Assembly: GCA_963745665.1 (NCBI GenBank)
Contig: CAVUYE010000002.1
Coordinates: forward strand, 1,736,001-1,800,000
DNA length: 64,000 nucleotides
Source: Bog-473 sp963745665
Lineage (GTDB): Bacteria > Actinomycetota > Acidimicrobiia > Acidimicrobiales > RAAP-2
Direction: 5' to 3'
The translations under genes and the position numbers were made by a program. Shown piece after piece: positions 47,214 to 56,587 of this stretch. The notes beneath the pieces were generated by a model. The model did no database searches. It was not told where the DNA came from and was given only the letters and a program-made list of their open reading frames with translations. Each line of letters begins with the position of its first letter. Position 1 is the stretch's first letter.

Positions 47214-47615
47214 TCAGTACAAGATGATCTGGGTGCAGCGGTACGACGCCATCAACCGCTCGGTGGTCTCGTTCGTCACGGTGGCGTCCCAGACCTGCGT
47301 GGTCCGCCCGAGATGCAGCGGCGCCGCCGTGGCCGTGACCTGGTCGCCCTCCCGCGCGCTCGAGATGAAGTTGGCCGAGCAGTCCACCGTGGTGAAGCTG
47401 CGCGCCCCCTCGGGCCAGTGGTGGCTGACCCCGAAGGCGCAGAGGGCGTCGGCCATGGCGACGACGACTGGTGCCCACAGGTAGCCCGTGCCGGCGATGA
47501 GCGCGTGGGTGACGGTCAGGCGGGCCACGGGGTCACGATCCTCGTCGGGCAGGGGCAGGTCGATCCCGAGGAGCTGCAGGAAGTTGCGGGCGTCGTAGGG
47601 CGGTGGCACGGGCAC
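47214..47615 (-). CDS. PaaI-type thioesterase (hotdog fold)
   Basis: About 133 residues. VTHALIAGTGYLWAPVVVAMADALCAFG and FTTVDCSANFISSAREGDQVTATAAPLHLGRTTQVWDATV match acyl-CoA thioesterases of the PaaI/4HBT group. Start GTG 47615 or 47609; the longer frame is a shadow of hisG. It is convergent with the alpha/beta hydrolase and divergent from hisG with 63 bp between starts. The acyl substrate is unknown. Confidence 0.75.
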   Translation of the reverse strand: MPVPPPYDARNFLQLLGIDLPLPDEDRDPVARLTVTHALIAGTGYLWAPVVVAMADALCAFGVSHHWPEGARSFTTVDCSANFISSAREGDQVTATAAPLHLGRTTQVWDATVTNETTERLMASYRCTQIILY

Positions 47616-47678
47616 AGCTTGCCCGACCGGCGCCGCGTGGGCCGGACCACGCCGGCGCGTCTGCGAAGATCTACCCCC

Positions 47679-48577
47679 ATGCTCCGCCTCGTTCTGCCCA
47701 AGGGCTCGCTCGAACGCGCCACCATGCAGCTGTTCGAGGACGCCGACCTCGGCCGTCAACCGCGCCTCGGACGTGGCCTACCGCGCCACCATCGAGGACC
47801 CCCGCATCAGCGAGGTGCGCATCCTGCGGCCGCAGGAGATCCCGGTCTACGTGGCCGACGGGCTCTTCGACCTCGGCATCACCGGGCGCGACTGCATCGA
47901 GGAGCGGGGGAGCGAGGTCGTCTCGCTCGGCGAGCTCGCCTACTCGAAGAACACCGCCAACCCGGCCCGGGTCGTGCTCGCCGTCGCCGCCGACTCGCCC
48001 GGCCCGCACGCTGGCCGAGCTGGCCGCCACCGTCGCCGACCGTCCCGGCCGCCTGCGCGTCAGCACCGAGTACCCCGAGCTGACCCGGCGGCGCTGGAGG
48101 CGCACGGGATCGAGGCGGACATCGCGCTCTCCTACGGCGCCACCGAGGCCAAGGTGCCCGACATCGCCGACGCCGTCGTCGACATGACCGAGACCGGGAG
48201 CGCGTTGCGCGCCGCGGGACTGCGCGTCATCGAGACGCTGCTCGTGTCGCACACCGAGCTGATCGCCAACCCGGCCGCGGCGGCGGATCCCGACAAGCGC
48301 CACGCCATGGAGCAGATCCACACGCTGCTGCAGGGCACGCTCGAGGCGCGGGGCAAGGTGCTGGTGAAGCTCAACGTCGAGGCGGCCAACCTCGACAAGG
48401 TGCTCGCCGTCTTGCCCTCCATGCGCGCGCCGACGATCTCGGAGCTCTCGGGCGGTGGCGCCTACGCGCTCGAGGCGGTGGTGGCCAAGTCCGACATCAA
48501 CATCCTCATCCCGGCGCTGCGCGATCAGGGTGCCAGCGGACATTTTGGAGATCCCGCTGTCCAAGATCGTCCACTGA
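47679..48577 (+). CDS. hisG: ATP phosphoribosyltransferase HisG, long form (frame broken four times)
   Basis: First step of histidine synthesis. Pieces read MLRLVLPKGSLERATMQLFEDADL, VAYRATIEDPRISEVRILRP, YVADGLFDLGITGRDCIEE, ALSYGATEAKVPDIADAVVDM, and a C-terminal ACT-like domain (VLVKLNVEAANLDKVLAVLPSM...ISELSGGGAYALEAVV) ending ILEIPLSKIVH. The C-terminal domain makes it the long, HisZ-independent form. Indels: surplus at 47750, 48003 and 48538; a missing G near 48088-48091. hisE, which often precedes hisG in Actinobacteria, is absent here. Confidence 0.9.
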
Positions 48578-48578
48578 C

Positions 48579-48812
48579 GTGGGCGGCCCCGTCCCTTCCG
48601 CCGGGCCGCACCACGGACGGGTGGCCTCGTTCGACCCCACCCGGGGCCTCGGCGCGGTCGACGACGACGACGGCACGAGCTACGGGTTCCACGCCACCGC
48701 CATCGCGGACGGGAGCCGGCGCATCGACGTCGGCACGGTCGTGGTCTTCACGGTGACGCCGGGCCATGGCGGCCTCTACGAGGCGCGGTCGCTGCTGCCG
48801 GTTTCCTCCTGA
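48579..48812 (+). CDS. Cold-shock-domain-like small protein
   Basis: 77 residues: GRVASFDPTRGLGAVDDDDGTSYGFHATAIADGSRRIDVGTVVVFTV follows the OB-fold layout of cold-shock proteins (core strand, then F-H-A-T-A), but the RNP1 motif is degenerate. The GTG start lies one base after the hisG stop. Possibly binds single-stranded nucleic acid. Its end overlaps the convergent tetR by 37 bp. Confidence 0.65.
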   Translation: MGGPVPSAGPHHGRVASFDPTRGLGAVDDDDGTSYGFHATAIADGSRRIDVGTVVVFTVTPGHGGLYEARSLLPVSS

Positions 48813-49461
48813 CCCTCCCACCACCGGCCGCGGTAGCGGTCGGCGAACACCCCGAGCGCCGCCTCGACCCCGTCCCGGTCGCCGGTGGCGAGCAGGTCGA
48901 GCAACAGGCCGCGCGTGACCGCCAGTGCCGAGCCGGCGCATGGGTCCGGGCCACGTCGGCCGGCACGCCCCAGCGGGGCGGCAAGCGCCACGTTGGCGTC
49001 GAGCCAGTGCGCCATGTCGTCGTCCAGCAGGGGCCGGAGCGGCGTCGTCGCCTTGCAGCGCCCGCCCGTAGAGGGCGAAGAACAGCCGCTCGAGGTCACC
49101 CAGGTCCGGGATCGGCCAGGTAGTCCCACATCCGGCGGATCAGCGCATCCGTCTCGCCGGGGGCGTCCCGCTCGAGTGCGGCCAGGCGTCCCCGGGTCCT
49201 GGCCGTCCACCTCGCGGACGACCGCCAACAGCAGGCCGTCCTTGGAGCCGAAGTGGTAGAGCAGCATGCGGTGGCTGGTCCCGATGGCCTCGGCGATGCG
49301 GCGCAGGCTCTGGTCGGCCAGGCCCTGCGGTCGGTGAAGTGCTCCACGACCGCGTCGAGGAGGCGTTGCCGGGCCGGGTGCGCTGCGGCCCCACCGGCCC
49401 CTCCGGCCTCGCCGGTCCCCGCCCACGCCTCGCCCGTCTCGAGCCTCGCCTGATTGTCCAC
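48776..49461 (-). CDS. TetR-family regulator (frame broken several times)
   Basis: Helix-turn-helix region, after removing a surplus base near 49326: RQRLLDAVVEHFTDR then GLADQSLRRIAEAIGTSHRMLLYHFGSKDGLLLAVVREV, a classical TetR N-terminus. The ligand domain reads LAALERDAPGETDALIRRMWDYLA, DLERLFFALYGRAL and LLDDDMAHWLDANVALAAPLG in successive frames (breaks near 49195, 49113 and 49060), ending at 48776. GTG 49461 starts at the operator shared with the divergent SRPBCC gene. Confidence 0.75.
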
Positions 49462-49463
49462 TC

Positions 49464-49482
49464 ATGTACCAAATGGTACATT
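49464..49482. promoter_or_regulatory. TetR operator between tetR and the SRPBCC gene
   Basis: Perfect 7-bp arms ATGTACC (49464-49470) and GGTACAT (49475-49481) with spacer AAAT. The palindrome overlaps a plus-strand -10 TACATT (49477-49482) and a minus-strand -10 TACCAT (plus-strand 49473-49478), so one bound dimer would shut both directions. Confidence 0.7.
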
Positions 49483-49516
49483 CGCGAGCAGACCGACTGA
49501 CGGGAGGAGGCACGCC

Positions 49517-49964
49517 ATGGCCCAGCAGGTGATCGACGAGACGGCGACGACGGGCGCCGATCCGGCGTCGGTGTACGCGCTCCTGGCGGACGGCTCCACC
49601 TGGCCCGAGTGGTCGCCCATCGGCGCCTTCGAGCTCATCGAGCCCGGCGCGGGAGCGCCGGAGGGCCTCGGTGCGGTGCGCCTCTTCACCACCGGCCGAC
49701 ACAAGAGCCGCGAGCGGGTCGTGACCTGCCGGCCCGGGCGAGGCCTTCGCCTACGTGCTCGAGGCGGGACTGCCTCTGCGGGAGTACAAGGCGGTGATCA
49801 CGCTGACTCCCGCCGCGCACGGCGGGACCACCATCAATTGGCACTCGACCTTCCGACCCAAGGTGCCCGGCACGGGCTGGCTCTACCGCCGCGAGCTGGG
49901 CAAGTTCATCCGGCGGACCGTCGAGGGGCTCGCCGCGGCGACCGACCGGGCCCGCAGCAGCTGA
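49517..49964 (+). CDS. SRPBCC (polyketide cyclase/START-like) protein (frame broken at about 49738)
   Basis: ATG 49517 with GGGAGGAGG upstream. First part: VIDETATTGADPASVYALLADGSTWPEWSPIGAFEL, the usual N-terminal strand and helix; after a surplus base at 49738-49739 it continues EAFAYVLEAGLPLREYKAVITLTPAAHGGTTINWHSTF to the stop at 49962-49964. About 148 residues. Hydrophobic-ligand binding fold; probable target of the divergent TetR regulator. Ligand unknown. Confidence 0.72.
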
Positions 49965-49975
49965 GGGCAATGGGC

Positions 49976-50429
49976 CTAGTTCAGGTCGTGGCTGGCGGCG
50001 CCTTCCGAGGCGCTCTTCTCGGCACCCTCCAGGCTCACGATAGGCCAGGCGGAGCTGGGACAGCGACTCGAGGAGAGCCGGCTCGGCCTCTCCGAGGCGG
50101 CCCCGAAGCCCGTCGAGCAGGGCGCCGAGACCGTCGATGGCCAGGCGGGCCTGGAAGAGCTGGGGCGGGTTCTGCGAGAGGTAGATGGCGGCGAGCTCGA
50201 AGAGCCCGTAGCAGTGGTTGGCCACCACGACCTCGGCCGGGGTGTGGGCCAGCTGCGCCCGCATGGCGTCGACCTCGGCCTGGGCCGCCGCCTGCTCCTC
50301 GGTGAGAGGGGCCTCTGGTGACGGGCAGCGTGACGTCGGTGTCGCCCGGCTGGCCTGGGGGTGGAGAGGGGTGTCGTCACCCTCCTTCTTGGGGAAATGC
50401 TCGCCCGACGGTGTCCACAAGCTGCTCAT
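49976..50429 (-). CDS. DUF1844-family protein (frame broken)
   Basis: Reading MSSLWTPSGEHFPKKEG, then APLTEEQAAAQAEVDAMRAQL, VVVANHCYGLFELAAIYLS, PPQLFQARLAIDGLGALLDGLRGRLGEAE and, in the next frame, VSLEGAEKSASEGAASHDLN. This is the DUF1844 protein that commonly sits upstream of and divergent from infC in Actinobacteria. Breaks lie near 50040 and about 50290-50350. Function unknown. Confidence 0.75.
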
Positions 50430-50435
50430 GCTGGT

Positions 50436-50441
50436 ACCCTA
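50436..50441 (-). promoter_or_regulatory. Predicted -10 box (TAGGGT) of the DUF1844 gene
   Basis: On the minus strand TAGGGT ends 7 nt before ATG 50429, the same leaderless spacing as at aroC, mihF, fmt and argC. The remaining 50442-50631 before infC shows no clear hairpin or motif to me. Confidence 0.4.
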
Positions 50442-50631
50442 TGCTCCTTGACTACATGGAAGCGGGGCCCCCACTGAGCGGCCTCCACCTGGCCACCACC
50501 CTGCACAGGCGGGGACGCACCGTGCGCCAGGTCGATCGCCTCTCTGCCGCGGGCACTGCCCGCTGGTCGGCCTCGCTCCACCGATTGGCTTGCGGAAGGA
50601 CCGCCGGCCCGAGTGAGAGGTGTGATGACGC

Positions 50632-51364
50632 ATCGTCGCTGAAACCACAACAGAGCACCGGATCAATGACCGAATCCGTGCCCGTGAAGTCCGGCTCGTG
50701 GACCCCGACGGTGTGCAACTAGGCATCAAGCCGCTCCCCGAGGCCCTGGCGATCGCCAAGGAGCTCGATCTCGACCTCGTCGAAGTCGCCCCCATGGCCA
50801 ATCCGCCCGTCTGCCGGATCATGGACTTCGGCAAGTTCAAGTTCGACGAGGCCCAGCGGGCCAAGGAGAGCCGCCGCAAGACGGTCCACGTCGGGATCAA
50901 GGAGATGAAGTACCGGCCGAAGATCGGCCCGGGAGACTTCGACACCAAGACCCGGCAGGTGGCCAAGTTCCTGGGCGAAGGGCACAAGGTCAAGATCACG
51001 ATCATGTTCCGAGGCCGCGAGGTGTACCACCCCGAGCACGGGAAGCGGATCCTCGATCGCATCGCCGAGCAGATGGAGGGCATCGCCAAGGTTGAGGCCG
51101 AGCCCAAGCTCGACAACCGCAACATGATCATGGTGCTCGCCCCCGACAAGCGGGCCCGCCAGGCCGCCCAGTCGAGGGAGAAGGCGCAGCAGCGCACCGA
51201 CAAGCCGGGTGCCGGTGCCGCTCCGCCAGCGACTGCCGATCCGGCAGCCGGGAACGGGGCGCGGCGAGACGGCGGCATCCCCGCCCGAGGGGAACGGAAG
51301 TGCGCCGGCGGCCGGTGGGACCAATGGAGTCAGCGAAGTCGCAGCATCAGCCGAAGAGGGATGA
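50632..51364 (+). CDS. infC: Translation initiation factor IF-3, ATC start (frame broken at about 51264)
   Basis: Keeps 30S free and checks initiator pairing. The conserved N-terminus HRINDRIRAREVRLVDPDGVQLG requires a start upstream of GTG 50698. The only options between the in-frame TGA at 50626-50628 and this motif are ATC codons; ATC 50632 has AGAGG (50616-50620) 11 nt upstream. infC is known to use AUU/AUC starts for self-regulation. The core VEVAPMANPPVCRIMDFGKFKF and VKITIMFRGREV is normal. The tail reads ETAASPPEGNGSAPAAGG to TGA 51364 after a surplus base; uncorrected, it ends at 51381 inside rpmI. Confidence 0.88.
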
Positions 51365-51368
51365 CGCA

Positions 51369-51563
51369 ATGCCGAAGATGAAGACAGACCGGGGCGCCGC
51401 CAAGCGCATCAAGGTGACCGCCTCCGGCCGGTTGCGCCGGCGCAAGGCCTTCCGCTCGCACATTCTGGAGAAGAAGAGCAGCGTGCGCACGCGCCGGCTC
51501 GGCCGCGAGGCCGACATCTCCAAGGCGGACGAGCGCGCCACCCGCCGGATGCTCGGCATCTGA
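51369..51563 (+). CDS. rpmI: 50S ribosomal protein L35
   Basis: 64 residues, intact: MPKMKTDRGAAKRIKVTASG, then RKAFRSHILEKKSSVRTRRL. It lies between infC and rplT, the universal order, and its frame is unbroken. Confidence 0.96.
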   Translation: MPKMKTDRGAAKRIKVTASGRLRRRKAFRSHILEKKSSVRTRRLGREADISKADERATRRMLGI

Positions 51564-51633
51564 GCGCAGGCGATCACCACCGCGCTCCGGCGCACCCCCA
51601 TCTGACACACCGAGATCTGAGAGGAGCACCCCC

Positions 51634-52020
51634 ATGGCCAGAGTGAAGCGGTCCGTCCACGGCCGCAAGCACCACCGCGTCTGTCCTCGAGCAGGCGAAG
51701 GGGTACTACGGAAACAAGAGCCGTTCCTACCGGGCGGCCAACGAGCAGCTGATGCACTCGATGCAGTACGCCTTCCGGGACCGTCGCGCCCGCAAGGGGG
51801 ACTTCCGCAAGCTGTGGATCCAGCGCATCAACGCCGGCGACCCGGCAGCACGGCATGAGCTACAGCCGGTTCATCAACGGCCTGCACCTGGCCGGCGTGG
51901 AGGTCGACCGCAAGGTCCTGGCCGATCTGGCCGTGAGCGACGCCGAGGCCTTCGGCGCGCTCGTGGTCGACCGCGCAGGACGCCCTGTCCAATGCGCCCG
52001 TGGCCGAGGTCGCTTCCTGA
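51634..52020 (+). CDS. rplT: 50S ribosomal protein L20 (frame broken three times)
   Basis: Reading MARVKRSVHGRKHHR, then VLEQAKGYYGNKSRSYRAAN, EQLMHSMQYAFRDRRARKGDF, RKLWIQRINA, GMSYSRFINGLHLAGVEVDRK and DALSNAPVAEVAS to TGA 52018-52020. Surplus bases at about 51679, 51850 and 51977. L20 is needed for 50S assembly, so the breaks must be sequence errors or something more unusual. Confidence 0.92.
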
Positions 52021-52888
52021 CCCAGCGGCTGGCCTTTTCGCACCGGCGGATCCGCCGGCTGCGCGGGCTGCTGCAGAAGCGTTCGGCGCGCTGGAGCGAG
52101 CGCGCCTTCGTGGCCGAGGGGGCGGAGCTCATCCGCTGCGCGCTCGATGCGGGCGTCCCCGTCGAGTCGCTCTACGTCTCGCCGGACGGTGCCGACGACC
52201 GCAGCCGTCCAGGACGGTGTGCCGGCGCGCCGAGGCCGCCGGCGTGCGGGTCTTCCCCCTGGCTGCCGGCGTGCTGGAGCGGGTGGCCGACACGGTCACG
52301 CCCCAGCCGGTGCTCGCCGTGCTCCCGATGCTCGAGGAGCCGCCGGTCGGCGCAGACCCCTGGTCGGCCCACCCGGGCGCGCTGATCGTGGTCCTGGTCG
52401 ACGTGCGCGATCCCGGCAACGCCGGCACCGTGCTGCGGGCGGCGGACGCCTCGGGGTCGACGCTGGTCGTCTTTGCCGGCGACTCGGTCGACCCCTACAA
52501 CCCCAAGACGGTGCGCTCCTCGGCCGGCTCGCTCTTCCATGTGCCCCTGGCGGTGCGACCCGACCCGCGTGCCCTGGCCACCGAGCTGGCGGCGCGCCGG
52601 CTTCCGCACGCTGGCCACCGTGGTGCGGGACGGCGAGGACTACGCCGCGGCTCGACTGGTCCACACCGTCGGCCGTCTTCCTGGGCAACGAGTCCTCCGG
52701 GCTCGACCCCGAGCTGGCCGGCGCCCTCTCCGGCGACGCTGGCCATCCCCATGGCGGGCCGGGCCGAATCGCTCAACGTCGGCGTGGCCTGCGCCGTGGT
52801 CTGCTTCGAGGCCTTCCGCCAACGCCGGGGCGGCGGTGCCGCGCCACGTAGCATCGCGGACGGCGGATCGGCCCAACCTGGTGACTGA
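52017..52888 (+). CDS. TrmH/SpoU-family RNA 2'-O-methyltransferase, probable CTG start (frame broken)
   Basis: Reading RRIRRLRGLLQKRSARWSER, AFVAEGAELIRCALDAGVP, then LIVVLVDVRDPGNAGTVLRAA (SpoU motif 1), VVFAGDSVDPYNPKTVRSSAG (motif 2), VFLGNESSGLDPELAG and IPMAGRAESLNVGVACAV (motif 3 with the knot). The only start fitting the N-terminus is CTG 52017, which overlaps the rplT stop as CTGA and has GAGG 7 nt upstream. Breaks near 52200, 52604 and 52738. It methylates rRNA or tRNA; the exact site is unknown. Confidence 0.82.
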
Positions 52889-52906
52889 GACAGGGAATCT
52901 GGCGAC

Positions 52907-53983
52907 ATGGCAACCGACAACGTGGAACTCGACATCGACGGCATCACCGCCGACGGCGCGCGGGCCATCGAGGGCGCGGCGTCGACCGAGGCCCTCGAAC
53001 CAGGTCGAGACCGAGTTCCTGGGCAAGCGCTCGCCGCTGAACCGGGCCCACCGCGCCCTGGGCGGCCTCGATCCCGAGGCCCGCAAGGAAGCCGGCCGCC
53101 GTATCGGCGAGGCCCAGTCCCAGCTCGAAGGCGCTGCTGGCGGCACGCCGCGCCGAGCTGGCGGAGTCCGAACGCGCCGAGGCGCTCCTGCGCCGACCGC
53201 CTCGACCTGACCGAGGTCATCCCGGACCAGGTGCGCACGGCGCCGGCGCGCGGGCACCTGCATCCCGCCACGCAGGCCCGGGCCGAGCTCGAGGACGTCT
53301 TCGTGGGCATGGGCTTCACCGTGGCCGAGGGCCCCGAGGCGGAGACGGACTGGTACAACTTCGAGGCGCTGAACATCCCGCCGGCCCATCCCGCGCGTGG
53401 CATGTACGACACCATGTACCTCGACATCGGGGAGCCCGAGACGGTGCTGCTGCGCACGCACACGTCGCCGGTGCAGATCCACCTGATGGAGGCGGCGGTG
53501 CGCGACGACTCCCTGCCGATCCACGCCGTCATGCCGGGCAAGTGCTTCCGGCTCGACACGCCCGACGCCCGCCATCTTCCCGTGTTCAATCAGATCGAGG
53601 GACTGGTGGTCGACCGGGGCATCACCTTCGGTGACCTCGCCGGCACCATCCAGGCCTTCACGGAGGCCTACTTCGGCCCGGGCATGCGCTCACGCCTGCG
53701 TCCGGCCTACTTCCCCTTCACCGAGCCGTCGGCCGAGTACGAGATCACCTGCACCGTCTGCCTCGGCGAGGGCTGCCGTACCTGCTCGCACACGGGCTGG
53801 ATCGAGCTCGGCGGCTGCGGCATGGTCGACCCCGCCGTCTTCGCCGCCGTGGGGATCGACGCCGAGGTCTGGTCGGGCTTCGCCTTCGGGTTCGGCATCG
53901 ACCGGCTGGCGCAGATGCGCCACGCCATTCCCGACATGCGCTCCTTCCTGGAGAACGACATCCGCTTCCTGTCGCAGTTCTGA
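52907..53983 (+). CDS. pheS: Phenylalanyl-tRNA synthetase alpha subunit (5' part garbled by indels)
   Basis: Class II synthetase subunit. The coiled-coil N-terminus can be recovered only by frame changes (NQVETEFLGKRSPLNRAHRALG, ARKEAGRRIGEAQSQLE, LLAARRAELAESERAEALL) between about 52990 and 53205. From 53205 on the frame is clean: ELEDVFVGMGFTVAEGPEAE (motif 1), HTSPVQIHLM, FNQIEGLVVDRG (motif 2) and GGCGMVDPAVFAAVG with GFGIDRLAQMRH (motif 3). An unusual Cys cluster (CTVCLGEGCRTCSHTG) precedes motif 3, as in many bacterial PheS. Confidence 0.94.
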   Translation: MATDNVELDIDGITADGARAIEGAASTEALEPGRDRVPGQALAAEPGPPRPGRPRSRGPQGSRPPYRRGPVPARRRCWRHAAPSWRSPNAPRRSCADRLDLTEVIPDQVRTAPARGHLHPATQARAELEDVFVGMGFTVAEGPEAETDWYNFEALNIPPAHPARGMYDTMYLDIGEPETVLLRTHTSPVQIHLMEAAVRDDSLPIHAVMPGKCFRLDTPDARHLPVFNQIEGLVVDRGITFGDLAGTIQAFTEAYFGPGMRSRLRPAYFPFTEPSAEYEITCTVCLGEGCRTCSHTGWIELGGCGMVDPAVFAAVGIDAEVWSGFAFGFGIDRLAQMRHAIPDMRSFLENDIRFLSQF

Positions 53984-54010
53984 CCTCGCCCCACAACGAG
54001 AAAGTCCCCC

Positions 54011-56559
54011 GTGCGCGCTCCGCTCAGCTGGCTCCGTGATTTCGCCCCGTTCCCCGACGACGTCGGGACGCTGCGTGACGCGCTCGACGACCTGGGACTC
54101 GTCGTCGAGGCGATCGAGCACGTCGGCGAGGGGCTGGGCGACGTGGTGGTCGGCCGGGTGCTCGAGATCCGCCCGATCAAGGGCGCCGACAAGATCCGCC
54201 TGGTCATCGTCGACGGCGGCGGAACGCGGAGCCGCTCGAGATCGTGTGCGGCGCCACCAACTTCGCGGTGGGGGACCGGGTGCCGCTGGCGCCGGTCGGG
54301 GCCATCCTGCCCGGCGGACTTCGAGATCAGGCCAGCGCACGCTGCGCGGCGTCACGTCCAACGGCATGCTGTGCTCGGGCAAGGAGCTCGGTCTCTCCGA
54401 CGACGGCGCGGGCCTGCTGATCCTGGGCGACGAGTCGCCGGGCGAGCCCGGGACGCCGATCATGGAGGCGCTCGGGCCTGCGGGTCGACATCGTCTTCGA
54501 CATCACGGTCGAGGGCAACCGCCCCGATGCCTGGTGCATGTCGGGCATCGCCCGCGACCTGGCGGGCCGCCTGGAGCTGCCGTTCACGCTGCCCGAGCCG
54601 CCCGCGCCGGCCGCGAGCGGCTGGCCGGTGGAGGAGGCGGCGAGCGCCTCGGTGGAGTCGGCCGACCTCTGTCCCCGCCTCACGGTGTCCGTCCTGCGCG
54701 ACGTCACCGTCGCACCGTCGCCGGGCTGGATCGCCCAGCGGCTGCTGCTGGCCGGCATGCGCCCGATCAACAACGTGGTCGACGCGTCGAACTACGTCAT
54801 GCTCGAGCTCGGCCAGCCCACCCACCCCTACGACCTGTCGCTCCTGCCCGGACACGGGCCTGACCGTCCGGCGGGCCCGCCCGGGCGAGACGGTCGAGAC
54901 GCTCGACGGCGTGCAGCGGACGGTGGGGGAGCAAGGACGGAGCCTGGGCGACACCGGCGAGGACTGCCTCATCTGCGACGCCGAGGGCACGCCGGTCGGC
55001 ATCGGCGGGATCATGGGCGGCGCCTCGTCCGAGATCGCGGAGACGACGACCGAGGTCCTCCTCGAGGCGGCCTACTTCACCCCGATGGCCATCGCCCGCA
55101 CCTCCAAGCGCCTTGGCCTGCGCACCGAGGCCTCGGCGCGCTTCGAGCGCGGCGTCGACCCCTGGGTGATCGAGCCGTCGGTGCGGCGCTTCTGCCAGCT
55201 GCTGGCCGAGAGCGTGCCCGGGCTCGAGGTCGCCGACGGCATGCTCGACGTGCGCGGCGACGTGCCCGAGCCGTTCGTCGTCTCGGTGCCGATCGCCCGG
55301 GTGCACCGCCAGATCGGCGTGGCGCTCGGGCCGGCCGAGATCGCCCGCCTCATCGAGCCGATCGGCTTCACGGTGCTGGAGCAGGAGCGCGACACGGACG
55401 ACGGCGTGCTGACCGTCGCAGGTGCCGACGAATCGCCCCGACGTCCGGGCCGAGCCCTACGGGGTCGACGACGTCATTGAGGAGATCGCCCGGACGTTCG
55501 GCTACTCCAACGTGCCGCGCCGGGTCCCGACCTGGCCCCAGCCGGGTGGTCTGACGCCGCTGCAGCGCTCCCGGCGTGAGGTCAAGGACGTCCTGCGTGG
55601 CCTGGGCGTGTCGGAAGGCTGGACCGACACCTTCGTGTCGGCGACCGCGCACGACGACGTGGACCTCACCGGCCCGGCCGTGCGTGGTGGCCAACCCCCT
55701 CGACGCCGAGAAGCCGTTCCTGCGTCGCTCCCTGCTGCCCGGTCTCCTCGGCGCGTTGGCCTACAACGCCAGCCGGCGCCAGCCCGACGTGCGCCTGTTC
55801 GAGGTGGGCGTCGTCTTCTCGCACCCCGGCGCGGGCGTGGCGCGGGTCGTCGAGCGGAGCGGGGCCGGCGGCACCGAGCGGGCGGAACTGCCGGGGGAGC
55901 GCGAGCTGCTCTCGGCGGTCTTCGCCAACGGCGAGGACGACGCTCGTACGGCGGTGGCCGTCGTGGCACGTCCTGGCCGACGCGCTCCGCCTGGACGGGG
56001 TGCGCCTGATTCCGCCGGGCGACGGCATGCCGCCGCTGCCGGGCTTGCACCCGACCCGTTCGGCGCACCTGATGGCTCGTGCCGGCAGCTTGGACGAGGT
56101 CACCATCGGCTCCGTGGGGGAGATCGACCCCGCGGTCGCGGCACGGTTCGACCTGACCCACACCTCGGGCGCGGCGACCACGGCCCGGCGTGTCGGCTGG
56201 CTCGAGGTCGACCTGGGTCTGCTCTTCGACGAGGACGAAGGTGCCGCGCCGGATCACGGTGGGCGGCGCCGTGAGCCGGTTCCCGTCGTCGGACATCGAC
56301 CTGGCCTTCGTGGTGGAGGACCGCCATCCCGGCCGACGCCGTCGCCGACGCGCTGCGGCAGGCAGGCGGCGATCTGCTCGAATCCGTGCACCTGTTCGAC
56401 GTGTACCGCGGCACCGGCATCGACGAGGGCTCGCGCAGCCTGGCCTACCGCCTGCGCTTCTGCGCTGATGACCGGACGCTCACGGACGAAGAGGTCGGTG
56501 GGTTGCGCACCCGCTGCATCGACGCCGTGGCCGAGGAGTTCGGCGCCGTCCTGCGCTGA
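54011..56559 (+). CDS. pheT: Phenylalanyl-tRNA synthetase beta subunit (about nine indels)
   Basis: Starts MRAPLSWLRDFAPFPDD. A tRNA-binding OB domain (VVGRVLEIRPIKGADKIRLVIVDG, VCGATNFAVGDRVPLAPVG, LRGVTSNGMLCSGKELG), B3/B4 and B5 domains (GGIMGGASSEIAETTTEVLLEAA, KRLGLRTEASARFERGVDP), editing and core domains (VDDVIEEIARTFGYSNVP) and the C-terminal FDX-ACB domain (ITVGGAVSRFPSSDIDLAFVV) can be followed to the stop at 56557-56559. Breaks at about 54225, 54314, 54333, 54476, 54850, 55421, 55685, 55964, 56240 and 56333; all but the first are one surplus base. Confidence 0.92.
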
Positions 56560-56587
56560 AGGGCGGCCGCCGTGGCAAGGTGGTCCG

